A stretch of DNA of 64,000 nt from Margaritifera margaritifera (lineage: Eukaryota; Mollusca; Bivalvia; Unionida; Margaritiferidae): assembly GCA_029931535.1 (NCBI GenBank), contig JAQPZY010000953.1, positions 650,001-714,000 of the forward strand. The letters are read 5' to 3'. Positions 35,126 to 46,980 of this stretch are shown here, one piece after another. Made by a program: the position numbers and the translations under genes. How positions within the stretch are numbered: the stretch's first letter is position 1; every line of letters begins with the position of its first letter. Under the pieces are notes generated by a model, which was given only the letters and a program-made list of their open reading frames with translations, made no database searches and was not told the origin of the DNA.

Positions 35126-36354
35126 AAATCTTCACTTTTTTCTGTTTGGGTTTAGACTTTTTACTTCAGTTCCATATAGAAATTCATTTTGGGGAGGGGG
35201 TGTTGTCAGTTGGTTAAAGGTTCCCTCTCTCCATCTGTTAAAATCGTACACTATTTGGTGAAAAACAAGAATGTTAGCCATTTGAATCACACTGAACCAC
35301 CTCTTCTAAACAAATCCTCTCAAAATAAAATCCTAAATCCTTCCCTGCTTCTTGTATGATTCAAGTATCATCCACTGAAATAGATTACATGCAGCAACAT
35401 GTACTATGTAACCTGGACAACAAATGTGACTATTTACCTGTTTGGCAAAGGCAGTTTTTTTTTATATTCAACATTCGAAAATCACTTCATAAGTCTTAGA
35501 AACATCTGTAAGTGTTATTCATGACCATCCAGTTTGAAAGCTGCAACATCATATCCGTCAAACGTTTGGTACTTTACGTCTTTAAACAAAAAAAAAAAAA
35601 AAACAATATGAAATTGCTCACTTTACACCTTAAAACCTTTAAAATAGATCCACTGCCGTATTCTTTGAAAAATTAAAAGTATAAAAATTAGAGCATACCT
35701 ACATGTATATGACTTATGAACTTGCCTCAGTTACAGTTCAAACTTCACTGCATGAAGACAATTGTAGAATTTGATATGCAAGAAGAAAAACAGTCCCTAA
35801 CAAAAACAGAAATTAGATTAACAAGCTTGCATGTAATTTATCGTCTACTGTCCTAACTTCGTGTTTATCCTTGATTCGTGCGCCATGTTTTTTGTGACCT
35901 GACACGCTTGTTTTGAGATCATGACGTAATCAACTGGGTCACTAGCATTTGTTGACAGTGACAGTGAGTACTGATTAAGACATATTTGAATACTTAATAC
36001 AAATCAAATTGAAAAAATACAATGAAAATGGCAAATTTTACTCATGTCATACACTTTGTGGCCATGGAGTGAGTGTTAGCCATTCAAGCCAGGGCTACTG
36101 TTCACATGTTGGTTTTCTTTGGCTTTTGATTAGCGGGAAACCGAAAACAGAGATTTTTTAGACAGCAAAGGACATATAAAAATCTGGTCATTATAACATG
36201 CACTTCTTATATCATGTTAGAAAAAATAAATCGAATGAAAAACTATATAGTATGCAATTTTTCATTGAAATATTTTTATACAAGACCAAAAATAAGTATG
36301 TGTTTCCTATTGCACTGGTTTTAAAATTAGGGTAGGCAGGTACTTTTGAATTTT

Positions 36355-36590
36355 TTTTTTCAACATTATATATAAATCAAATAATATTTATAGCCTTTCA
36401 AAGTACTGGGCAAAACCGGCTCAATTAGATGCACAAATCAATTTCAGCAATGTGATTTTTTAAAATTTTTATTTTATTTTTTATTTTTCAACATTATATA
36501 TAAATCAAATAAAATTTCAAGGGCTTCAAAGTACTGGTCAAAACCGGCTCAGTTAGATGCACAAATCAATTTCGGCAATGTGATTTTTAA
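36355..36590. repeat. ~125-bp tandem duplication
   Basis: Blocks from CAACATTATATATAAATCAA through CAAAACCGGCTCARTTAGAT to GCAATGTGATTTTT occur at 36361-36463 and 36489-36586. Confidence 0.9.
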
Positions 36591-37829
36591 TTTTTCTAAA
36601 AAAAAAAATGGGGGGGGCGGGGGAAGTGATAGGGTCAGCAACATGAAACAGGGACGGTCGGCCGATCGGAAACATTTTTTTTTTTTTTGGCCTAAGGGAA
36701 CAAAATCTTTGTTATGAAATAGCATTAACAAAAAATCTGTTAAAACTTTACTTTACCTTAAAATATCATAATTTTATCAGACAGCTTGAAAAAAAAAATG
36801 CATATTTTTTTTCTTTCATATTTTTGCCATCATTATTTATAAGTGCTTTATTGCAGTCGATATGCGTTTGAAAGAAATGATTTGCATTGCATATGCAAAT
36901 ATTAATAATACAGGGACATCATACATGATATATTACTAGAGTAAACATTGACCTAATTGTCACATTCCAATCTTATGTCACGTGGCCTTTATTTCAGGGG
37001 CACGAACCACAGATTACTTTCGGAAAAAGACACATTTAGACATGCTCGGAAAAACGTCAGCTGGCAAAGAATTTGGAGAGGTTATGAATAAATTAAGAAG
37101 ATATAGTTGAACACTTTCTATGCCGATTTCAATAGTTTCTCACAAAATTATAATATAAGCGTTAAAATTAACATTGAGGACACGAACCATGGTAGATCAA
37201 GGATACTAATCTCGTCACACTATTCTCGATAACTGACAACATTAATGCATCGAGAACTGCAGTTTGGCAGGCGCAGCAGTAAATAATAATGGTCTGAAAA
37301 ATTATCGTCTCAATGATTGTTAGGAGCAAGATTACAAGGTCATCTTATTTGACGTATTAAATCATGGGGGTAAAGCTGCGAAAGCGGGAACTGCTGTATT
37401 AGTAAACAGGCAAAATGCAATAGGTCTTGATTTTACTCACCAACATGATAATTCCATGATTTTAAATTATCTCCTGGTTTATATGATCAGCTGCTGCACA
37501 TATATTGGTATTGCTTGCAATGAAATTTCCCGAATTAACAAGCTTAATTTAAAAATGGCGCTTGTTTGAAAGAGAGGCTACCATGGTAGTTGTGTGTTGT
37601 AGTGTCTTCAAAACATTATGTGCATATTTTGCGATCAGTAAACCAGTCTCCAGACTGTAAACAAGGGAAATAACCGGCGTTATTTTCTCGATACCGGATT
37701 AGGTCTCAGTCGTGGAAAACCACATTTAATCTTGTGTGATTTTATTTTATTATTTGATTTGGTTTTTGAAAGCAAAATTCTTGAAGCATAATTCTTTATA
37801 AAATGCTGGAAGAATGGGATGGGTCTCTA

Positions 37830-38165
37830 ACTCACATGAGAAAAACCAACTTAGATCAAATCTAAAATGTGTCTGATCAGAATCGAAGTCCAAATTTCTC
37901 ACGTGAGAAATTAGAACTCTGCCTTATTTTCAAACATAGTCACATGTAAGGGGAACGAATATTTTCTAAGTCATACATTCTCATGTGAACATTTAAATTC
38001 TCACGTGAGCAAAATCTGCACATGAGAAAATTTGGTTAGTTTTTCAATGGCTCACAAGATCTAGCAAACTGCACACATGAGCTTGCAAAATCTACCCAAT
38101 TTGCATACGTTTCTAACACGGTTCTCATGCGAAGCTTATGAGCAGCTCATGTGAATTGGTGAGAT
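37830..38165. repeat. Right cluster of TCACRTGA palindromes
   Basis: At least eight half or full palindromes (TCTCACGTGAGAAAT near 37897, TCTCACGTGAGCAAA near 38001, CTCATGTGAATT near 38147) mirror the left cluster. Confidence 0.8.
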
Positions 38166-38170
38166 TTTTC

Positions 38171-39400
38171 TGTACAGGTCATGTTTTCCATAAGTTTTTT
38201 TTTTATTATTTACCAAATCTTTATATACAAATTTTAAATTCTTATTTGCTATGAGCAAATTTTTTTTCTGACTTTACATTCATAAGAGTGTTTCCATTGC
38301 CAATATAATTTTTAATCATTCTTTCCAAATACCATATATTTTTGAAATAATTGAGAAATATTCAATGTAATTATTACTGTGGGCTTTTAACCATATTCTT
38401 CAAAATTTAATAATGATCCGTGACTATCAAAGATGTGTTTGATACATGTTATTCCATTTGACCACCATTTTGGACAGAAAAGAAAGTTATTAATATCAAC
38501 AAAATTTAGAATATCCTGTGACAAGTGTTCTTCTACTGATGAGGGTTCCCTTTTCCCTGTTGCTAAGGCATAGATAAATATTGCCAAAATTTATTACTAA
38601 TACATTTACTGATCTCTGTTTTGTCTGTCCTAATTGTAATATCTGGATGCATCCAAATGTTCTTAAAATTAGTTTCTTTTTTAGACCATATTCTGCCAAA
38701 GTACTTCTTGATTTGCAACTAGGCGTTCAACCCAAGTGATCTTCATGTATTGAATAAATGAATGAACGTGAACCATGTATATGCTGCCATCTGAAGATGG
38801 GGCTATAAGTGTATCTCTTTTTACCCTTTTACCCTTTTATACATATTTTGTTCAATTTTGTCCATATATGATGGAAGATTAGGCATCGCTGAGAATACAT
38901 GAATACATTTTGGCAAAATCAATGATTTGATCAAAGTTATTTTTCCAATAAGGAACATATTTTTCCTCATCCAGCAACTCAGGAGTTGTGGTCTTTTATT
39001 TAACTTCTTCGCATAATTTAACATATCATCTAAGTTCAAAGGAAATTCTCTTCCTAACAATGTAAAGCAAGAAATACACCAAATTATTTCAATGTCTGGG
39101 CATATTTTTTCTTCTGAAAATGTGTTCCTTCCTACCCAGATAGCTTTAGATTTTGATACAATATACTATGTAAACCAGAAAATGACGCAAGATCATTGAG
39201 AGTTCCAACGGTTGATCTGAAAGACTGGGAGAGCCATCCAATAGTAAAAAGGCATCATCATTATACTGACATAGTTTAATTTGTCTGTCACAATAGAAAA
39301 TACCTGTACTATGTCTATTCTTCTAGAGTTAAATGGAGAGAAGCTTTGTTCATATGATAAATAAGTATAAAACAATATACACGGTTATAATACAGAAACA
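38171..39400 (-). pseudogene. L1-like LINE reverse transcriptase, downstream half
   Basis: On the minus strand, reading from 39310 down: IKLCQYNDDAFLLLDG is RT motif C (YNDD in place of the usual YADD), then LNDLASFSGL in another frame. From 39057 an open frame has GREFPLNLDDM, a Trp then GKITLIKSLILPK and LPSYMDKIEQ, the thumb region of L1-like ORF2. Finally comes a segment with ITCIKHIF and LLNFEEYG (38390-38590). Multiple frameshifts and stops make it inactive. It is 5'-truncated near 39400 and resumes at 33335 after the nested insertion. Confidence 0.75.
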
Positions 39401-39654
39401 TTTTCTCCGTAACAGTTATCATTGCATAGAGAAAAAAGTTTATGTACATCATTAACTGGTTAAACACCAATCAAAATAGGATAAAAGGCTCTTAAGTATG
39501 CAATATGTTTAGTTTTCTATTTTTCCTTGCTTTTTATATATACCTATTTATACCTAGTTGAATCTCGTTTACCAGACATATCCTACAAATATTTTCAAAT
39601 ATTTCCTCGAAATAATCATTTGTATATTGATATTAAATGGCCAGCTCCTCTGAA
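39401..39654. other. Putative intron upstream of the CUB exon
   Basis: AT-rich. No feature other than a weak polypyrimidine region and the acceptor ending at 39654. Confidence 0.4.
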
Positions 39655-39881
39655 TTCCCCGCCCGGTGATGACACACAGATGTCACCAGGAACCATCACC
39701 TCTCCTGGATTTAATGGGGTCTCTCCGTGCAATTCTACAAATGCAGAATTCCACTGGAACATTGTAACAACAGGAAGTCAAATCAGTTTAATTTTGCTAC
39801 ATTTGATATTCCAAATGGAAACAATCGGTGTAGCAATGGCAACAGGTTGGAAATATTCTGCGGATTCAAGGACAGCAGTCG
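39655..39881 (+). CDS. CUB domain, first half, with a one-base deletion
   Basis: It has acceptor AAATGGCCAG (AG 39653-39654) and donor AGTCG followed by gtaaat (GT 39882-39883). A short Pro-rich linker leads into GTITSPGFNGVSPC, FHWNIVTTGSQISL, then in a shifted frame FATFDIPNGNNRC and NRLEIFCGFKDSS. This is the standard CUB order: G-x-I-xSP, Cys, W-x-I, FD, Cys, D/N-x-LEI-xCG. The shift at about 39792 (TTAATTTT, probably one A lost) is the only defect. The exon starts in phase 1 and must end in phase 2 to join 40752, which holds only in the shifted frame. CUB domains mediate extracellular protein or carbohydrate contacts. Confidence 0.8.
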
Positions 39882-40751
39882 GTAAATATCCATCATTGTT
39901 ATCTTTTAGGAATCGTAGTTTTTTTAATTCTTTTGATCATATAGACTCAGATGGAATATTTAGCTTTTTTTTTGCACGTTCCTTCAGGACATAAAAAAAG
40001 GAAATAACTCTTAACCCGGAAATGACGTTCATATAAAATATTCTCTGCAGTCAGTCCCTACAGGCCCTTTAGGATACCAATTTTTCTCATTTAATTTAAT
40101 CAACGGGTAATTATCTCACTAGAATAAGATTTTTTTAAAAATCAGATTCAAGATTTTGAAATAATATGTAAGATATGAGTCTCTCACGAAGTCCAAAATT
40201 TGCAGAAGGAAGATAAATTTGATTATTTGTATACTTTAATTATTATAATTATCACAATTTTCATTTAAATACAACAGAAGCAGTCATACGATTAAAACAG
40301 CTTTCTTTGCAAAAGCTATCATATTTATATAGATTTTTCTTCTTTTATCATTCTAATTACTCTCCCCAAACATCCTGGATCGACTGTATTGTTATCTTGA
40401 ACACGAGATTGGTAAATTATTTTTTTGCTGCTTTTCCCTGATCGAATAACATAAGACTCAAATGCAAAGTTTCATCAGAAAAATTCCACTTGTATATATC
40501 AATAGTGTGATTTGCTCTTATATATATAACATTTGATCATTAGGATGGAAAGTATCAATCCATGTATACACTTATATAGATAGATAAATATATCTCGATA
40601 GTTCCAAGCTCCAAGAGACCGAGAGAATGGGTTCAAGGGATCCGTAGTTCGTCGACAACTATTTGTCATGCTGTGAACACCAGTTCGAGATATCCAGCAT
40701 GTTATAAGCAATACAATTCTTATATGCATGTATATATGTTTTATGTTTCAG
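39882..40751 (+). other. Intron inside the CUB domain
   Basis: This 870-bp AT-rich interval lies between a donor (gtaaat) and an acceptor (TTATGTTTCAG) whose phases join the two halves of one CUB domain. No repeat of note. Confidence 0.65.
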
Positions 40752-40878
40752 AGATTTCACGTTTTGCAGTAGTTCTCAAATTACTAGTCCCGTTAATTGC
40801 AGTGTAGGATGTGCTGATGTCGTATTCGTGGTGAATGGTAAACGTACATCGAAAGGAAAGGGTTTTTCATTGAGTTGA
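40752..40878 (+). CDS. CUB domain, second half, terminal exon
   Basis: It begins after acceptor TTATGTTTCAG. The first base completes the split Arg codon of the previous exon (CG + A). It reads DFTFCSSSQITSPVNCSVGC, then ADVVFVV and KGKGFSLS before TGA at 40876-40878. V-x-F followed by a G-x-GF motif is the normal end of a CUB domain, so the protein ends right after the domain. A possible donor inside (AATG followed by gtaaac) would cut the domain short and is less likely. A polyadenylation hexamer lies 437 bp downstream. Confidence 0.75.
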
Positions 40879-41314
40879 ACAAATGAATTGTGACTTTGAG
40901 AATTTAACCAGTAGTGTCCATTTTTATTTATGTTTGGTGAGCGCCTTACAAGCAAGATTCAATTAACGTCGAAGTGAGTGGTTCATTTTCGTGGAAAGGC
41001 CATGAAAAAGAGCAAGCCTGTTACTATTTATATCAATTTTCGAGCTCAGTGTACATTTTAGCTAGTTGGTTACAATGCTTAAGGGTATTATTTCATTTTG
41101 TCATTTGTTATTCTGAAATATTTTCATTCGTTCTATCTGGAACATAATTACATAGCATATATGTCTGTGCTAATTAGTACGTGGAGCAGAAATGACATAT
41201 TTCCGATTGCAGTACATGTTACAGGTAAATTTAAGAAAAAAAGGCTTATACAAATTGACTTAGTGCCTATTAGATCCCTTTGGGGCCACTTAACCTTTTG
41301 ACACCGTTACTGTA

Positions 41315-41320
41315 AATAAA
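41315..41320 (+). terminator. Candidate polyadenylation signal AATAAA
   Basis: AATAAA follows the CUB terminal exon by about 440 bp on the same strand. It is the first such hexamer noticed after the stop; weak evidence on its own in AT-rich DNA. Confidence 0.35.
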
Positions 41321-41635
41321 GAAAAGTTGGACTCAGTGAAGTGGCTAAACCCTAATTAAAGAGTTACTGATAAATATATACTCTACAGAGTATGATAAGC
41401 AGTATCTATTCATTACATCGATTTAATTCTAATTGGAGAAAACTTTGAGAACTGTACAATATCTATTAAAGAAATTTCTCCATTTTTAGATTACGGCATT
41501 TAGTTATTCAAATATTATCGAAGTTTTATGTTGCTTATTTTAATGATATATTGACAAAAAAAACTTTTCTGAATCAGCATAATATGTTGAAGTTTATTCT
41601 TGTGGGTTTTGTGTGGAATATTAAACATATTGTGT
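41321..41635. other. No gene seen
   Basis: AT-rich spacer. Confidence 0.4.
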
Positions 41636-41723
41636 AACATAATGGATTGTTATTTATTTCAAATATATATGTGTGTGTATGTGTGTGTGTATATGTAACA
41701 TAATGGATTGTTATTTATTTCAA

Positions 41724-41767
<44 letters not shown>

Positions 41768-41794
41768 AACATAATGGATTGTTATTTATTTCAA

Positions 41795-41828
<34 letters not shown>

Positions 41829-41830
41829 CA
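41636..41830. repeat. Triplicated TAACATAATGGATTGTTATT unit with (TA)/(TG) tails
   Basis: GTAACATAATGGATTGTTAT plus TTATTTCAAATATAT recurs at 41635, 41695 and 41765, each followed by TA and GT runs of different length. A composite minisatellite built on a microsatellite. Confidence 0.95.
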
Positions 41831-42297
41831 AACATGTAGGTTGAAGTTTACGATACCCCTACCTAAATTTCCCATAAGCGCTGACAAAGACTATTGTCCA
41901 ACATTGAAGAAAAGTCAACAGCAAAGGACACACTAGTACTGAATTGATTTCGGTTTATAATTAATATTTAGAAGCTGACAATTTTGAAATAGTTCTGTGT
42001 ATAATCAACTTGACAATAAATAAAGCAAGACGTGTCACTCCTAGACTGATAGTTTATGTCACAGTCTATAAACTGCTCAGTAGATGACTTTTATACACAG
42101 CTCCACTTGCTGTTTGTCCCTAGGGCATCATCTTTCATAGCCAACATCTAAGTAAATTATTGCACTGATTTTTAAAACTACTACTCCTACTATTAATAAT
42201 ATTAATTTTATTTAGGTAAGATCAATATACAATAAAAATATTAATACAAATAATCAATCTAAATAAGTCACATAACTAACATGTGATACAGCATGCA

Positions 42298-42362
42298 TAT
42301 AAAACACATATAATACCAATATAAAACACATATAATACCAATATAAAACACATGTAAGACTA
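42298..42362. repeat. ~20-bp tandem repeat, 3 copies
   Basis: AAAACACATATAATACCAAT and close variants occur three times in a row. Confidence 0.85.
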
Positions 42363-42764
42363 AAGCTATAAAAACATAAATACAACAACACCAACACCAG
42401 GAATATGACAACATAACAACACATGTACATTAATCAAGACTAGACTGGACACCTTTTCTGATTTGAGGAATCAATATTTTAAAAAGTAAATAAAAATTGT
42501 AGAGTAGCAAAAGAATAAGACAAAACATTGATTCAGCAAAGATGACTGGTGAAAGTCAAAAAAGAAAGAAGAAAAAAAAAGAACAAATATATTCCCAATG
42601 GGTTCCTAAGGGATTAATCATTTGGGGAAGGATAAATAACTGCAAATTAACAGTTCTATCTTAGACCAAGCTAAAATATTACATTGAGGTATTAAAACTT
42701 AAAATCTAATTTCAAAATTTAACATAACACAAAAAACCAATTGAAACTAAAATTAAGGTAAAAT

Positions 42765-43015
42765 ATCACTGAACTATGCTTTCTTGATCTGCTTTGACTT
42801 AAAAATTTAGACTTAACAGCCAATTTAAAATCGTCTATATGACAACTCCATAATAGCTTTCAATATTTAATGATATTATAAGGGGAAACTTTTGAAGCTG
42901 CACCACTAACACATGATTTAACAAAATACAATGTACTACTCCCAATGAAAAAATGGTGATGATCACTAATTTTCATAAATCTCTGGCTCAGATAATATGG
43001 CCATATCCGTATTTG
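42765..43015 (-). pseudogene. Coding-like minus-strand segment, unknown
   Basis: One frame stays open for about 83 codons with a single TGA, although stops are expected about every 15 codons at this base composition. It includes SDHHHFFIGSSTLYFVKSC, KVSPYNIIKY and HIDDFKLAVKSKFLSQ. The look is of a decayed protein-coding repeat, but I recognise no family. Confidence 0.3.
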
Positions 43016-43425
43016 TTTCTTTTTTTATAAAATATAGATGTTCACTAATTTATCTTTATATTTTTTTTCTTCCCCAAACTTTCAGTAGTTATCCATGATT
43101 CTGCTCATTGTTTTAATGTAACGTCTTTAATTGGAGCAAATATAATTGAGAACTGTTTTAAAATTGATCGATACAGCATTAATATAAAAGCTAAAGAGCT
43201 CTTGCCAATTATTATGTAACTATTTTTTTAATACAACTTTCTTTACTATATTTCTTCACAGTTCTGATTTATACTGTGTTGTATTTCCCTATCTGCCCTT
43301 TAACAATTTTCCTAGTACAGAATGTAAGAAAATTATCACTAATGTCTATAAGGATTGTCCCATACTGACCAAATTGTCTCCCTCTGTTTTGTGGGAGGGG
43401 AGGGTGAGACTTGATTTGTCTCAAC

Positions 43426-45235
43426 TTACCTCAAGCCATGATCTCCATGGATATAATATATTGTTTTCACAATGCTGTAACCAAAGTTTGGAAACAAGTC
43501 ATTAGAGCAGAATAAGGAACAGAAAAATGGATTATGGTAAGAGAAAAAGGCAAACTCAAAGCCTGAAAAAAGTTTGGTACAGTTATAAAAATAACAATAA
43601 CTGAAATGGATTGTTGTCTTCTTTATGAATGCAAATACATATAACAGCACATTTAAATATAAAATCAACAAATGGTAATAGGTTTCGAGTAATAAGCTCT
43701 TTAATATGTGACTCTGATCACAAAGACTGCAACTTAAACAAGTGACCCAAGTGAGCCTGATATCGCTCACCTGAGTAGTTGACATATGCCAGCTTGTGAA
43801 TGCAAATTCACATGCATATTGAAGCCGTAGAGGAGAAAGACAAGCTCGAAACACAAAGATGCTAAATTGTCTATCAATGTTGGTGTGATTTACCGTTATT
43901 CATAAACTATATATATAGAATCACTTTCTCCATATGAAAAGGACAAGTCATTTATACAACCAACATTGTCCCCTGGATCTCTTCCAGCTCATGTGGGTTT
44001 CTTTGTTTTTAGTAATTAAATCTGGAAGTGCTGCTGGAGGAAAGCATATTGGGTTATATATTTTTTTTAACTAAATGCTAAAAAATACAAAATATGTATT
44101 TAAAATAATTTGAGAGTAATGGCAATGCATATACCAAAATCCTTAAAATAATGCACAATACATGTAGTAAGATATCAACAACAAATGTTTCAGACACTTT
44201 AATATGGTAATACTAGCAACTTTTAAACTCTCTTTAACTAAACTTATCAAACTTGCTTCAAGAGTTACCAAAGTGATCAAGTGATTTTTCTTAAAACAAA
44301 TGTGCTCTTCTTAAAGCGGAATCTTTTTCTCGCACATAATTAACTATGTAAAGAAATTCTGATACTTATATACATACAGTTTGTGCATCAGAGATGTTTT
44401 TAGTTCTTCAGTCTAGAGACTACAATGCATCATTAATAAATTCCTGCACAGCTGTTTACATTAGTAAAAACATTATTAGTGTATTTAGACACAACAAAAC
44501 CTTGATCCATTATTATTTATAATCATGTATGTTTTGCCTATGGGGACAGTCTGCTACTTCTGATGAATTTCAGTTCATTCTGTCAGTGAATGATTCAGTG
44601 TTTACTGAATGGGCATGACAGGGTTGTACAAAAGTCACAGCTGGGCTGTGAAACTCTCTGACAGAATGTTATGGATAACCCTTGGGTAAAGTTTCTTCAG
44701 CAGAAACTGAAGGAGCCCATCAAAGACTGAGGTGACCAATGAAAGTTGGGGATGCAAGTAGTAACTGTGTGGACTTCACTCAATGGGTTTATTATTTTGA
44801 ATATGCAATATAGTGCTGACATTAGATTCTTGGGTGAATAAAATGGAATAGAATGAAGTGAATGCCCTTTATTTGGGAAAGCAACATGTAGCAGAACACA
44901 CACTCACAAGTCCATTTAACACTGTAGGCATTGTGGTGGGGATGGCAATTGTCAATAGAAATGTAATGTGCTGTTGCTTGCTACTCCAAACTAAGAATTG
45001 TTGAACAAAGACACTGCATGTGACAGCTGGAAATGTTTTGATTAGTTGGGAAGTGATGCATTAATATAGCTCATCCATATTATTGCAGACTATTTTTTTT
45101 ATGGGATGGTAGTCAGTAGGTCACCTATTGCTGTGTATTACCTATGCTTAAGCAATCGTATAAGCAACAACATTAGAGAGATGCACACACACATTTCTGG
45201 TTTGGTTGGACTAAGCTCTCTTTAAGGTGTTTTGC
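43426..45235. other. No gene seen
   Basis: A 142-codon minus frame (43426-43854) overlaps a dispersed repeat (AGCCTGATATCGCTCACCTG near 43755, matched by GGTCTGATATCACTCACCTG near 52883) and has no domain, so it is not called. Confidence 0.45.
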
Positions 45236-45239
45236 TTAG

Positions 45240-45370
45240 TGGCTTTAGTTAGGTAATATGAAGCAAAGTGTCTTGCTTAAGGACACAACATGGCAGCCAA
45301 CCCAGCCAGGTTTGGGAATCAAACCTAGTACTCCTGCACAGAAGTCCAGCATGCTAACTACTGGTATTTT
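45240..45370 (-). mobile_element. tRNA-derived SINE, minus strand
   Basis: On the minus strand the order is a weak A-box region (AGCATGCTGGACTTCTG), a good B box (GGTTTGATTCCC, complement of 45313-45324), and a GTGTCCTTAAGCAAGACAC body (complement of 45267-45285). The body resembles GTGTCCTTGGGAAAAGCAC of the plus-strand SINE at 4904. No target duplication was identified. Confidence 0.6.
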
Positions 45371-45849
45371 ACAAGCTAATCTTATAAATAGAACTATATT
45401 ATCAAATTATAGTCAACTCAGAGAGTTACCTGTTATATTCCTATTTTGTATTTTTCTTCAGTTTAAATTATAGATCATTTCTTATAATCCCTAACTTGTA
45501 TTATTTTTTTTAACTTGGTGTAATCAAATTTATGCATCTTGCATTTTAAAACAAATGTTTTATGTTTTAATCTTTTTTTCTGCTAAGGCAAGAACTCTGC
45601 ATAATCCCAAACCTGTCAATCTAAATAGTCCATATCAAATGTTACTTCCATTGCTTTATTCTTACTAGAAATATGGAATAGTAGGATGCTTTGTTTAATT
45701 TTTTTCCAATGATGTTGATTGTATATGACTTTTGTTATAAAAGCAATTGTTTCAAGGTTTTCTGTAGTTCTTGTATCTTCATCTAAGTTTGATGGCACAT
45801 CAGCATCATTTTTCAGATATTGAAAAACCTCAATGCCAGGATGCTTTGT
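45371..45849. other. No gene seen
   Basis: AT-rich. The first diverged unit of the following array may begin near 45780. Confidence 0.4.
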
Positions 45850-46980
45850 GTCAAAGTTGATCAAATTCTGTTTTCAACTTTTACTAATGGCAGCCATATC
45901 TGATGGCAGGACAGTATCATTTGTATAGATCTGAAAGGCATTCAAGCTAGGCCACTTCTGTCAAAGTTGATTAAAGTCTGTTAAGTGGTCTTTACAAAGT
46001 TGTTGAAGGTTTATTTTCTATTTTTAGTAACACCAGCCATATTTGATGGCAGATTGGCATCATTTGCATAAACTTAAAAGCCCTTCATACCAGGTTGCTT
46101 TCTGAAAAATTTTGTAACATTCTGTTGCGTAGATTTTGAAAAAAAAGTAATTGAAAGGATTTTCCATTCTTTTTAATAGCAATCATATCTGATGGCAAAC
46201 TGGCATCATTTTAAAAAATGTACAAGCCCTTATTACCTGAAAGTTTTCTGTCAAAATTGATTGATTTCTGCTTAACAGTTTCTGAAGTTGTTTTAAGTTT
46301 TGTCTATTATTAATATTAGCAGCCATACCAGATGGTGGATTGGATTGGCACCATTTGTACAAATTTGAAAGCCATTTATGCCATGATGCTTTCTGCCAAA
46401 TGTGGCCAAATTCTGTTGAGCAATCTTTGAGAAGTCATTTTTAGTTTTTTTTTCTTCAATTTTTAGTAACAGTTGCCATATCTGATGACAGATAAGCATC
46501 AAATGAACAAAATTAAATCCATCTATGCCATGTTGATTTCTCTCAAATTTGCATCGATTATGTTAAGCAATTATTTAGCAGTCCCCCCTGAAAGGTTCTT
46601 CTATTTTTAGTAATGGTGGCCATATTTAATGGATTGGAACCATTTTAACAAATCTGAAAGACCTTCATGCCGGGATGCTTTCTGTCCAATCTGGTCAAAT
46701 TATGTAGAGCATTTTTTTAAAAAAGAAAGTCTTTTAAGGGTTTTTCAATTTTAATAACAGTAGCCCTATTTGATGGTGGATTAGCCTATTTGATGGCGGA
46801 TTAGCCTATTTGATGGTGGATTAGCCTCATTGGAACAAATTTTAAATATATTCATGCTTAATTCTGTTGAAATGATTTTTGAGATGTTGTTTAGTCGTTT
46901 GAAGGTTTTTCTTTTGCATTTGGCATGATCATCAGATTGGTATCATCTATATAAACATGAAAGTTAGGATGCTTTCTATC
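45790..46980. repeat. ~145-bp tandem repeat, about 8 diverged copies
   Basis: Each unit has GCCATATCTGATGGCAGATT, GGCATCATTT, then AAAGCCNTTCATGCCAGGAT and GCTTTCTGTCAAAGTTGATC. A nested 23-bp triplication (TATTTGATGGTGGATTAGCC) lies at 46768-46830. The array sits about 2 kb downstream (3') of the transporter gene. Confidence 0.85.

Larger units (their letters stand above)
33340..38170. mobile_element. 4.8-kb insertion with palindrome-rich inverted ends, inside a LINE
   Basis: The block separates two parts of one LINE that are collinear on the minus strand. Its ends are related in inverse orientation: AAGATTCTCAC at 33347-33357 against GTGAGATTTTT at about 38160-38170, and CTACCYAATTTGCAT at 38094-38108 against its complement near 33396-33410. 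Both end regions are packed with CTCACGTGAG-like palindromes. The interior has no recognisable transposase or other long frame. A clean target duplication was not found. It fits a large non-autonomous DNA transposon of a family I cannot name. Confidence 0.6.
41831..43425. other. Unassigned AT-rich stretch
   Basis: Contains a small tandem repeat (42298-42362) and a coding-like minus-strand patch (42765-43015). No confident host exon. Confidence 0.4.

Noticed and set aside
43426..43854. 142-codon minus frame, the longest non-repeat frame on that strand
   Set aside because: No domain, high Phe/Tyr/Leu content from AT-rich DNA, and it overlaps a dispersed repeat motif also seen near 52883.
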